Below, piece after piece: positions 7,902-16,413 of a stretch of 64,000 bases of DNA. The DNA is taken from positions 6,511 to 70,510 of the forward strand of contig CBDUGP010000039.1 in assembly GCA_965366625.1 (NCBI GenBank), in the 5' to 3' direction. Source of the DNA: JAUIJL01 sp965366625 (GTDB lineage: Bacteria > Acidobacteriota > Thermoanaerobaculia > Multivoradales > J023). The notes below the pieces were generated by a model. It was given only the letters and a program-made list of their open reading frames with translations, did not search any database and had not been told where the DNA came from. Numbering within the stretch: position 1 is the first letter of the stretch; every line of letters starts with the position of its first letter. Made by a program: the position numbers and the translations under genes.

Positions 7902-10900
7902 CTAGATGGCAAGAAGAGCACCTCGGGCGTTTTGACCTGTGATCGTCGCTACCGCATGGGTATACCAGGCCAGTTGGCGTTCATATGCGGCCGAGTGGAC
8001 GGTTGGGTCGGTGTCGGTTTTGAAATCCACCACGGTCCAATTATCGCCTTCCAAGAAAGCCAAGTCGATCACGCCTTCCACTGAAGGACCGTGCTCCAAG
8101 GGTAAGAGAAACGGCACCTCTCTCAAGGTCTGTTCTGCTCGGGCCGCGCGGCGCATCAAGGGGTGTTCGAGGGCCGCGCGCACGGTTTCAACGGCGGCTC
8201 GGTTTTCGGCCTCCGTGGTCGACAGCAGGCGACCGTGTAATCGAGTCAGGGCGGCGATCGTGTCCGGCTCGACGGCGTCGAGGGGCACGTCGCGCAAGAC
8301 GGTGTGCACCAGGGTACCGAATCTTTTTCCCGCCGGCCGATCCCCGGGCCTCGGCAGACGCAGCAGTTCGATGTGCTTGGGCTCTCCGGGCGGCATTTGC
8401 TGGGTTTCCGTGACCACGATCACGTCGTGGGAAGGCTCCTGGCCCAGCTCCACGGCGCGATCTCTGGCGCCTTGCCAGTCCAAGTAGAGATCCAAGCCGA
8501 GTTCGTCGGCCTTGCCGGCGGGATCCGGGGCGAGCAACTTGTGGGACCTGACGCCGAAATTGGCGCGTTTGCCCAAATGCAGGGTTTGGGGATCCCACCA
8601 AACGACCCCCGGGCCTCCGCCCCGCGCTCGATGCAGACCGGGGCGAATCGGCGGCGGAGCATGGGGATCGAAATTCCGGGGGCCTTCGAGAATGGTAGTG
8701 GGGCCGAATTCCGGGCAGCCCGGCGCGGGTTCGGCGTCGACGAATTTTTGCCGATGGGGGTAAATCACCTCGTCCAAGGGGCTCAACCAACTGTCGGTCC
8801 ACGGACCGGTGCCGACCCCGCCGACCACCAGCAGATCCCGGGCGCGGGTCGCTGCCACGTAGGCCAATCGCGTGCCTTCGGCCCGATCACGATCCAGCTC
8901 CAGCTCGCGGTTTTGGAGCAGCTCGAGGGGCGAGCATCCGAGAATTTTCTGCGCGCACAGGTGGTGCTGCGCGTCGAGAAATCGACCGGGCTCGCGGGAG
9001 GTCAACTTGCAGGTGGGGTCCGCCAGGATCACCACCGGAAATTCGAGCCCCTTGGCGGAGTGGGCGGTCATCAGGCGCACGCCCTCCGCTCCTTCTTCGA
9101 GCATCGGTGAAGAGGCGCCCATCTGCTGAGCGGCAGTGTCTAAATGCTCGACGAATCCGCGGAACGACAAGCCGCCGCGAACCTCGAATCCACGGGCCAT
9201 GTCGACGATGCGCTGCACATTGACCAAGACCTGATTGCCCGCCGGGCGGAAGGCAAAACCGGCGTGGGCTCGGGTGTGGGCCAGCAGTCGATTGAGGGTT
9301 TGGGCGATCGGCACCTGATTGCGCTGCTCGTGCAATTCGGCCAGCAGCTGCAAGGCTTCGGCGACTTGTCCTAGGTCGTTGGGGTCGTTGGGGTCGCTGT
9401 CGTCACTGGGGTCACCGGGGTTGCCGGAGTCGCCGGAGTCGGACGCTGCAGCCACCAACGGATGCCATCGACCGAAGCGGCCTTTGTAACGCAGCAAGAC
9501 CTCGTCGGTAAAGCCGAAAAGCTCACCCCGCAGGGTGGCGTAAACCGCTAGGGCATCGTCGGGCCATTCGATCGCCACCAAGGCCGCACGCAGGGTTTCG
9601 ACTTCCTCCCGTTGATGGAAGGAGCGTCCACCCACCAAGACGTGATCGACTCCACGGGATTCCAAATGGCGTAAATAGTCGCCGGTGACGTCTCTGCCCC
9701 AGGACATGAAGCGTCGAAAGAGCAAGCAGATATGCCGCGGACGGACCGGCACCCGCCCGCCGGAAGGGTCGCGCACGGTCCAGCCGCTTTCAAACACCAG
9801 CCACTGGACGAACGCGGCCACCGCCTCGGGCATCGACGCTTCGATTTGCTTGCCGGTTACCCGGCTGTAACCGAAGGGAGCCGGTGCGGAAATGGCGATC
9901 AGCGACGGCTGCTCGGCGCTATCGATCTTGCCGCCTTGCAAGGGCACGTAGGCGGGTTGGCCGGCTCGGCGGTCTTCCTCCATGCGTCGGCTGAAGGCCT
10001 GGTTGACCGCGTCCTGCAAGGCATGACCGGCGCGAAAGCTACGGCTCAGGTGGACCCGAGCTACCCCGGACGCCTCGAGATGGTCGCCGATGCTTTGGTA
10101 GAGCAGCACATCGGCACGACGGAATCGATAAATGCTTTGTTTCGGGTCGCCGACCACGAAGAGCTTGCCCGGGGTGGGACGGGCCTTGAGCCAATCCGCG
10201 GGTTCCGAGGGCGCGGCGGCCAACAACAAGAGAATCTCCGCTTGAAGGGGATCGGTATCCTGAAATTCGTCGACGAAAATACAGTCGAAGGCCTGCTGAA
10301 AATCATGGCGGGTCTCGGCTTGGTCGCGCAGCAGATTGCGGCAGCAGATCAAGAGGTCGAGAAAATCGAGCCGTCCGTTGAGCCGTTTGAGCCCGGCGTA
10401 GTCTTCGAGCACCTCGGACAACTCGGCTTGCAGCAATCGGGCGAGGTCGGCACCGGCTCGGCGTTGGAATGCGTCCAGGCGATCGATCAATCGCTCCCGG
10501 GCCGCCAAGACCTCTTGGCGCGGCAAGTCCGGGGCGTAGTGGGTGGTTCGGCCCGTACGATCATTCCAGCGCAGGTCCCTCAGCAACTGAATCAGGAGCG
10601 CTTCCAGCTCGGCGTAATCCCGCCGCTGGGCGAGGGTTTCGCTGCGCTCGATCCACGCGTCGAGATCTTCGAGCGGGTCGAGGGCCTGGTAGAGCTGATC
10701 TCGGGAGTTGCCCCGGTTGCGCAACCCCATCAATTCTCGGCTCAAATCCACCAGGGTGTCGATCTCACTCTTAAGATCGAGTTCCGGCGCGCTCCATGGG
10801 TGGTCGAAATCCCGCCAATCCACCAATTGACGGCCCGCTTGTAGCAATCTCTCAATGGGCGAGGTGCCGTCCGAGCTGCGCTCGCCGGCGAGGCGGCGCA

Positions 10901-11423
10901 AGGCTCTTTCGAGGCCGGGGGGCAGGTCGTCGAGGCGCTGCTCGATCCAGCGTCGGAAAACCTGCTCATAGAGCCGCCGGGCTTCTTCGTCGTCCATTTC
11001 CACGAACGCAGGGTCGACCCCGGCCTCCACGGGTCGACGTCGCAGCAATTCGGCGCAGAACGAGTGGATGGTGCCGATATGGGCTTCTTCCAAACGGGCG
11101 ATGGCCTCGGACAATCGTCGATGCTGATCGGCTTGTGCGGGCTCGGGGTCGGGGCCGAGGGCAGCGCGCGCGGCGTCGAGATCTTGCCGTAGCCGGAGCT
11201 TCAGCTCACCGGCGGCCTTGCGGGTGAAGGTCACCGCCACCACCCGGTCCACCCGCGCCCGGCCCTGCGCCAACATGCGCACCAGCCGCTCCACCAACAC
11301 CGTGGTTTTGCCGGTGCCGGCGGCGGCTTCCACCCACAGGCTTTCGTCGAGGGATTCTCGGATCCTAAGCCGAGCTTCGGCGTCGGTGTCGAGGTCCGGA
11401 CTCACGGCTTGCGACTCACTCAC
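7902..11423 (-). CDS. addA: AddA-like UvrD helicase-nuclease of a double-strand break repair complex
   Basis: The 1173-residue protein is a superfamily 1 helicase fused to a PD-(D/E)XK nuclease. It shows Walker A AAAGTGKTT (K39), motif II VDEFQDTD, motif III GDPKQSIYRFRRAD, motif V LMTAHSAKGLEF, and an intact nuclease motif GVID...VVDFKT followed by the QLAWYTHAV helix. With AddB it should process DNA ends for RecA loading. The ATG at 11423 overlaps the addB stop by 4 bp, so the pair is translationally coupled. A low-complexity Asp/Pro/Gly linker at 9376-9445 (DSGDSGNPGDPSDDSDPND) is built from 9-bp repeats and sits in a surface insertion of the helicase. Confidence 0.9.
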   Translation of the reverse strand: MSESQAVSPDLDTDAEARLRIRESLDESLWVEAAAGTGKTTVLVERLVRMLAQGRARVDRVVAVTFTRKAAGELKLRLRQDLDAARAALGPDPEPAQADQHRRLSEAIARLEEAHIGTIHSFCAELLRRRPVEAGVDPAFVEMDDEEARRLYEQVFRRWIEQRLDDLPPGLERALRRLAGERSSDGTSPIERLLQAGRQLVDWRDFDHPWSAPELDLKSEIDTLVDLSRELMGLRNRGNSRDQLYQALDPLEDLDAWIERSETLAQRRDYAELEALLIQLLRDLRWNDRTGRTTHYAPDLPRQEVLAARERLIDRLDAFQRRAGADLARLLQAELSEVLEDYAGLKRLNGRLDFLDLLICCRNLLRDQAETRHDFQQAFDCIFVDEFQDTDPLQAEILLLLAAAPSEPADWLKARPTPGKLFVVGDPKQSIYRFRRADVLLYQSIGDHLEASGVARVHLSRSFRAGHALQDAVNQAFSRRMEEDRRAGQPAYVPLQGGKIDSAEQPSLIAISAPAPFGYSRVTGKQIEASMPEAVAAFVQWLVFESGWTVRDPSGGRVPVRPRHICLLFRRFMSWGRDVTGDYLRHLESRGVDHVLVGGRSFHQREEVETLRAALVAIEWPDDALAVYATLRGELFGFTDEVLLRYKGRFGRWHPLVAAASDSGDSGNPGDPSDDSDPNDPNDLGQVAEALQLLAELHEQRNQVPIAQTLNRLLAHTRAHAGFAFRPAGNQVLVNVQRIVDMARGFEVRGGLSFRGFVEHLDTAAQQMGASSPMLEEGAEGVRLMTAHSAKGLEFPVVILADPTCKLTSREPGRFLDAQHHLCAQKILGCSPLELLQNRELELDRDRAEGTRLAYVAATRARDLLVVGGVGTGPWTDSWLSPLDEVIYPHRQKFVDAEPAPGCPEFGPTTILEGPRNFDPHAPPPIRPGLHRARGGGPGVVWWDPQTLHLGKRANFGVRSHKLLAPDPAGKADELGLDLYLDWQGARDRAVELGQEPSHDVIVVTETQQMPPGEPKHIELLRLPRPGDRPAGKRFGTLVHTVLRDVPLDAVEPDTIAALTRLHGRLLSTTEAENRAAVETVRAALEHPLMRRAARAEQTLREVPFLLPLEHGPSVEGVIDLAFLEGDNWTVVDFKTDTDPTVHSAAYERQLAWYTHAVATITGQNARGALLAI

Positions 11424-14400
11424 GGCAAGGACCTCACCCGTCGCAGCTCGGCCAGCTGCTCCGGGTTTTTTCGCCGCACTCGGATCTCTTCGTGGGGACC
11501 ACAGATCGATCGGTAATCACACCAGCGGCAAGCCTGCTCGCGGGGGGCGGCGGGCAAAAATCCTTTTTCCACATGCAATTCGAGGGCTTGGAAGAAAACG
11601 TCGACGGCGTCGCGCGCTTCGTCGTCGAGGTGGGCTTCGAGCACTTTATAACCACCGCGGCGGGTGCAATAGGAGAGCCGACCGGACTCCACTTGACGGT
11701 CCAACACGGCCTCTGCCGCCAGGCTGTAAAGCACCGGCTGCAATAGCTCGCCGCCGCCGACATAGAGCCTGCGGCCTTTGGTCGACCGCGGACGTCCGGT
11801 TTTGTGGTCGGTGATCCTCAGGGTGCGATGGGCCGGATCGACCTCGACCAAATCGATCGAGCCGCGAATGCGTCGACCCCCGGCGATCACCACGTCCTCT
11901 TCGCTGCTCTCCGGGTCGTGGTTTTCGTCCCGGCGCAGGCCGAAGGCGAGTTCGAATTTCGACGGCACCCACGGCTCGCTTTCTGCGGACGTCACCAAGG
12001 AGCGGATCCATCCCCGGAGATCGAGCTGCAAACCTTCGACCTCGCTGCGCCAGACCCGCGGGATGGCCGGCGCCAAATCTTCTTCATATCGTTTGGCCAC
12101 CGCTTCGAGGGTTTGATCCGTCAGTCGATAGACGGTTTCGAGGTAGTCGTGCTCTTGATGCCGGCCTTGCATCGGCAGCAGACGGCGATCTTTGAGCAGG
12201 CTCAGCAGCTCGAATTGAACTTGGTGGAAGAGCGCTCCGCGGGTCAACGGATCCATCTGCTCCAATTGTTCGATCCGGTCTCGCCGCCGGAGACGCAACA
12301 TGCCTTGCAGATAGAAGCGGTAGGGACACGCCGCAAAGTGTTGCAGGGACGTGGGGGAGTAGCTGCGCTCGGTGGGTTTGTGGCTGTGCAGAATGCGCAG
12401 GGTTTCAGGATTCGAGGAGACTAGGCCGTCGGCGGGTGACCACTTCTGAGCCCAGCGGGAATAGCGATTGCGCAAACATCGGCGAAGGTGGGAGTTGGTG
12501 TCGAGCAAATAGCGGCCACGGCCGGCGGTTTGCTCCGGTTTTTGTTCCATCAAGCGGGTCAAGGTGGCCAGGTCGAATTCCGCATCGTCGATGGCGGCTT
12601 TGGGATCTTTGGGCGCCGGCCAACCCAAGCGCAAGGAGGAGCCCTCCGCCGCCCGTCGCTCCAAGTGATCTAAGTCCGGCAATCGACCTTCGGCGGCCCG
12701 CAGCAGATCCAGGGCGTAAAACGAAGGCACCCGGCTGCGGCCTTGAATGGTGTCCAGGCTCGGATAAGAGGTGACCAGTTCTTGGTCGGCAGCGCCGATA
12801 GCGACCCTCAGCAGACGTCGCTCTTTGGCGAATCGTTGCTCTTGGGTGATCAGGCCGGCGTCGAGGCGTCGGCGATCTTGGTCCAGGAGCAATGGATCTT
12901 CGAGGGCGCGACGGGGAAAGAGGCCTTCGGCCAACCCGGGCAGAAAGACCGTGTGGAATCGCCGCCCGCGCAACTCGTCGATGGTGGCGACCAACACCCG
13001 ACCAAATCGGCGACGGGTGGGCTCGGTGCGCAATAGGGAAAGGCGTTCCGCCAGCACCCGTCGCACTTCCTGTAAGCGTACCGGTCCAACTTCGGCCATC
13101 GGCCGGAGTTCCGACAATACTTCCAAGACCCGGTCGGGCACCTTGAGGGAGCGGGCGGCGAGAGGGTCGAGGCGGGAAAGCCACACCCCCCAGGGCGCGG
13201 ATTCCGGAAGCTCGTCCAAATCTTCGATCAGCGGCAGGGCGAATTGTTTTAGGGATTGGAGGGCGTTCAGCTCTTCGTCCAGGCGTTGGCGGTCCCGCTG
13301 GTCGCTGTCGGATAAGGACCGCTTCTGAAGCTTGAGTTCTTCGATCACGCCGGCGAGCCGTCGACGCCAGCGGTCGCGCCCGCGAATGACCGCTGCATCC
13401 ACCAAAAGCCGCTCCCACCGTCGAGGGGCTTTGAGGGCGCCGGAGACCACCGGCGCGTCGGGGTCCAGTGGCGCGGCGTTGGATTCCGAGTTTGACGATA
13501 AACCGTCCTCTAAAAAGGACGATTTGAAGACCATCTGATCCCCTTCGGGCACCACCCAGGGGACTTCCTCGAACGAAGGTGGGGCCCCCAACGCGTCGGC
13601 GTCGGGTAATTGGCCCAGACTCAAATATTCGGCGAATCGGCTGGCGCTGAGCAACTCGTCGGCGCAGGCGAGCAGGGCCAGAAAGGCCCGCCCCGCGGGG
13701 TCGGGTCGTCGGGTGCCGCGGGTGAAGTGCACCGGAATCTGTGCCCGATGGAAGGCTTCTTCGATCAGTGGAATGTAGGTATCGGGTTGACGCAGGGCAA
13801 TCGCGCAGCGATCGAACGGCAACCCGGAGCGCGCAGCGGCCAATAGCCGTCGGGCGATCTCCACGCATTCGCGGTCTTCCCCGGGAGCGGACAAAAATAC
13901 AAGACCTTTGTCATTTGTGCCGGCGTCGCGGTCTTCGTGGCTCGGATTCTCTGCTGGATCTTCTTCCGGATCCTTTCCCGGGTTCTCTCTGAAGATGTGG
14001 GATCGCAGCCGGTCCAAGCGGGCGACGGCTTTGGAGCCCTCGGTGTCATGTGGGACCAAATCGAGATCTTCTACGGTGACGTCGACGATTTTTTGGAGGT
14101 TTTTGATCGAAATGTTGTCGTGGGCGACGGCGGTGGCCAGCAAGTCCGGACTGTGGCCGGCCAGGGCCGCCAGAAGGTCTATTTCCCGAGGGGATTCAGG
14201 GGTTAGATCGAGCCACAGCGAAGGCAAACCCACCAACGGATGGGCGGCATCCAGAGCTTCGAAAGCGAGTTGCAAAAGACCTGGCGGATCCACCAGTCGG
14301 TGCAGGCTCAGCTGGGCCTCAAAGGCGGTCAACAGGCGGCGAAGGTCCCGCCCACGGGGTCCGAGTTCGTCCAGGGAGTCGGCTTGGATGCGAAAGGATC

Positions 14401-14815
14401 GCAGCTCTCCGAGGGTGCGCGCCAAGGTGCCGGGTAACCCTGGGGCTTCGGCCACCGGGGCAAAATATTCCAGCGGCCGGCTGAGGTGGGTTTCGGAAAT
14501 GGCCCGGGCAGCCAGGGCTTCCAGGGCGAGACCGCGCACGGGCACGAGCTCTTGGGCTGCCAAGCGTCGGGTGGCCAAATCTGCCGCGAGCTGGGGCAGA
14601 GTCATGCGGTGGATGCCCAGCAGGCCGAGGTCTGAATCTCGCAATAAATCTTCGGCCGCACCGCGCGTCGGGGCCAAGATTAAGGATTCTTCGGCCCGTT
14701 GACCGTTTTGGCGTCGTCGGCTCAGCCATTCCAGCGCCGCGCTCAATCGGCGGCCGGCGTCGGCGGAACTCAGCAATCGCTGGGCTGGAGCTTGGGGGGA
14801 GCGAGTTTCTAACAC
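11420..14815 (-). CDS. addB: AddB-like inactivated helicase with Fe-S nuclease domain
   Basis: The 1131-residue partner of AddA starts at a GTG (14815). Its N-terminus has the helicase-like motif SLILAPTRGAAEDLL but no recognisable GxGKT, so it is probably not an active ATPase. The C-terminal PD-(D/E)XK nuclease is intact (GSIDLVEV, then ITDHKTGRP and QPVLYSLAAEA). It is framed by the four cysteines of an iron-sulphur staple: one in FAACPYRFYLQ and three in CRWCDYRSIC (C-x2-C-x5-C). This is the AddB pattern. The order addB-addA with a 4-bp overlap indicates a two-gene operon. Alternative annotations would be 'PD-(D/E)XK nuclease family protein' or an exodeoxyribonuclease V-like subunit. Confidence 0.85.
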   Translation of the reverse strand: MLETRSPQAPAQRLLSSADAGRRLSAALEWLSRRRQNGQRAEESLILAPTRGAAEDLLRDSDLGLLGIHRMTLPQLAADLATRRLAAQELVPVRGLALEALAARAISETHLSRPLEYFAPVAEAPGLPGTLARTLGELRSFRIQADSLDELGPRGRDLRRLLTAFEAQLSLHRLVDPPGLLQLAFEALDAAHPLVGLPSLWLDLTPESPREIDLLAALAGHSPDLLATAVAHDNISIKNLQKIVDVTVEDLDLVPHDTEGSKAVARLDRLRSHIFRENPGKDPEEDPAENPSHEDRDAGTNDKGLVFLSAPGEDRECVEIARRLLAAARSGLPFDRCAIALRQPDTYIPLIEEAFHRAQIPVHFTRGTRRPDPAGRAFLALLACADELLSASRFAEYLSLGQLPDADALGAPPSFEEVPWVVPEGDQMVFKSSFLEDGLSSNSESNAAPLDPDAPVVSGALKAPRRWERLLVDAAVIRGRDRWRRRLAGVIEELKLQKRSLSDSDQRDRQRLDEELNALQSLKQFALPLIEDLDELPESAPWGVWLSRLDPLAARSLKVPDRVLEVLSELRPMAEVGPVRLQEVRRVLAERLSLLRTEPTRRRFGRVLVATIDELRGRRFHTVFLPGLAEGLFPRRALEDPLLLDQDRRRLDAGLITQEQRFAKERRLLRVAIGAADQELVTSYPSLDTIQGRSRVPSFYALDLLRAAEGRLPDLDHLERRAAEGSSLRLGWPAPKDPKAAIDDAEFDLATLTRLMEQKPEQTAGRGRYLLDTNSHLRRCLRNRYSRWAQKWSPADGLVSSNPETLRILHSHKPTERSYSPTSLQHFAACPYRFYLQGMLRLRRRDRIEQLEQMDPLTRGALFHQVQFELLSLLKDRRLLPMQGRHQEHDYLETVYRLTDQTLEAVAKRYEEDLAPAIPRVWRSEVEGLQLDLRGWIRSLVTSAESEPWVPSKFELAFGLRRDENHDPESSEEDVVIAGGRRIRGSIDLVEVDPAHRTLRITDHKTGRPRSTKGRRLYVGGGELLQPVLYSLAAEAVLDRQVESGRLSYCTRRGGYKVLEAHLDDEARDAVDVFFQALELHVEKGFLPAAPREQACRWCDYRSICGPHEEIRVRRKNPEQLAELRRVRSLP

Positions 14816-15130
14816 CCGGCAGATTATACGTGGCCGGGAGGTGGACGGAGAGCCCGTTGGAGTTTTGAACTAGAATAGATCCCGTTTCATGGCATCTCAC
14901 CACCATTCCCATTCCAAGTTGCCCTAAAAGCGATTCTTGGAACGTCTCTTGCAAGTATTCTATTTTGACCCTAGCAGGGTAACCGCTCGGGCAAGATCCG
15001 GGAGAGGTCAACCGGCTCTGGGACGACCCGATTATCGGGTCTTTGGATTTGAAGTTGATAAAGACACGCGCTCGACCGCTGTTGAACATCCTTTGAGATT
15101 TAAGCAGTCGACCGCTTTTAGGAGAAGAAG
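14816..15130. other. Divergent intergenic region between addB and an exported protein
   Basis: The 315-bp gap must hold promoters for both divergent genes. A GGAGAAGAAG-type ribosome-binding site precedes the ATG at 15131 (AGGAGAAGAAG at about 15120-15130). I see no open frame or strong hairpin. Confidence 0.6.
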
Positions 15131-16150
15131 ATGAGCCAGCAATTCTCGTTTTTCGGCAAATGCGCGGCACTAGCAGCTGCTGCGGCCCTCTGTGCGAGTT
15201 CGGCGGCTGTTGCCGAACACCGCTGCTCGGGTGCGGTGAAATATCGCCTCTGGCAAGAAGACAATGTGGAGTGGTACGAATTCGGTGAAACCGTGGAAAT
15301 TCTGGAAGGCGAGGAAGGTCACCTCTATTTGCACGCGCGAAGCGGGGGACCGACGCCCTATTCCACCAGCGCCGACATCGGCTACCCCTCCGCCATGGGC
15401 ATGGGTGGAGATTCCCATCAAGTTCGGCGTCACGTGAAGATGCAGGCTCAAGACAAGCGCGATCGTCGTGCCGGTCGGGTCATCTTCACCGCCGAGCAAC
15501 CCGGTACCGTGTATTTGGGTTACGACTTGGTAGGGGTAAAGGCACCGGGCAAGATTCAAGACGTGCCAGCCGAGTGCCGAGTCGGCAAGGTGGCGATCCG
15601 GGTGCTTCCGCGCCGCGGGGCCGGAGGTGGCCACGGCCATGGGGGCCCAGTCGGGCCTGGGACGCAAGCTTCGGCACAGCGGGTGGTTGAAACCCTTTAT
15701 CGGGGGTTGTTGCGCCGGGAGCGCCACGGTGACGATCCTCGGGACTTTGTCGACCAAGTTGATCGTCAAGGCCGTCGTGGTGTGGAAGAGGTGGCGAGGC
15801 AAATGTTGGTGTCGTCCGAGTTCCGTTACCAAGCCCTGCGTCGCACAGAAGAGCAACGGTCCGAGCGTAGCCGCGACCTAGAGCAGCTGCGGGAATGGTT
15901 GTTATTCGACATATACCGCGATCTCTACGGTTTGCTCGAGCCGACGCGGCGGGAAATCGACGAGGATTTGAAGGATCTCGATACCTGCTTGTCCTCGGAT
16001 CGTTACGCCAAAGACTCCTGTGCACAGCTGAGCCGCAACCTGGTGTCACATCGGCTTTTCTATGAGCGTCACCAACAGGCCTTGGACAACCTCCAAGGTC
16101 AAGGTCGTCGTGATCGTGGCCGGGACCGGGATCGCTACCGTCGGCCTTGA
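15131..16150 (+). CDS. Exported protein with DUF4214-like helical segment
   Basis: The 339-residue protein has a clear signal peptide (residues 1-28, alanine-rich, AVAEHRC). Residues 30-155 form a beta-rich region without a family I can name. A His/Gly-rich linker (GAGGGHGHGGPVGPG) precedes a helical segment with VETLYRGLLRRE...FVDQV...LVSSEFRYQ, which matches the spacing of DUF4214 (LYrglLgR...D...fv..ll.S.Ef). DUF4214 is often found in surface proteins. The C-terminus is highly basic (RRDRGRDRDRYRRP), suggesting binding to an anionic surface. The ATG is preceded by a strong Shine-Dalgarno sequence. The gene stands alone between divergent addB and a convergent kinase. Confidence 0.75.
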   Translation: MSQQFSFFGKCAALAAAAALCASSAAVAEHRCSGAVKYRLWQEDNVEWYEFGETVEILEGEEGHLYLHARSGGPTPYSTSADIGYPSAMGMGGDSHQVRRHVKMQAQDKRDRRAGRVIFTAEQPGTVYLGYDLVGVKAPGKIQDVPAECRVGKVAIRVLPRRGAGGGHGHGGPVGPGTQASAQRVVETLYRGLLRRERHGDDPRDFVDQVDRQGRRGVEEVARQMLVSSEFRYQALRRTEEQRSERSRDLEQLREWLLFDIYRDLYGLLEPTRREIDEDLKDLDTCLSSDRYAKDSCAQLSRNLVSHRLFYERHQQALDNLQGQGRRDRGRDRDRYRRP

Positions 16151-16181
16151 TCGACGACGAGATTCGACATTCCGGGTGTAG

Positions 16182-16202
16182 GGGCGGGGCTTGCCCCCGC
16201 CC
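16182..16202. repeat. GGGCGGGGC/GCCCCCGCC hairpin
   Basis: The near-perfect palindrome lies 31 bp after the exported gene's stop. It has no T-run. It may act as a terminator or belong to a dispersed repeat family. Confidence 0.5.
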
Positions 16203-16355
16203 GGGCGAGGCGAAGCCGAGCCGTTGGTTAAGGAAGAGCGGGAGGGGTCAAGCCCGTCAGCCGCAGCAAATCGTTTATAATCAATGGTTTGTGGAAGTTT
16301 TGAAACGTCGGGTTAGCGAACCTCAAATGCGAGCGCGAAGCGCAAGCAAGAACTC

Positions 16356-16383
16356 CTCCCTCTCCCGTCCCGGGAGAGGGAGG
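16356..16383. repeat. CTCCCTCTCCCG/CGGGAGAGGGAG palindrome
   Basis: The hairpin lies between the 3' ends of two convergent genes, with a GGGTGAGGGCTCACC segment directly after it. A shorter relative lies at 1917-1939. It could stop transcription from both sides. Confidence 0.6.
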
Positions 16384-16413
16384 GTGAGGGCTCACCAGGC
16401 CTTTGGCAGATGA

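Noticed and set aside
12405..13868. A 487-codon minus-strand frame inside addB
   Set aside because: It lies wholly within addB in another frame on the same strand, has no domain I recognise, and is rich in Arg/Pro/Gly as out-of-frame GC-rich DNA usually is.
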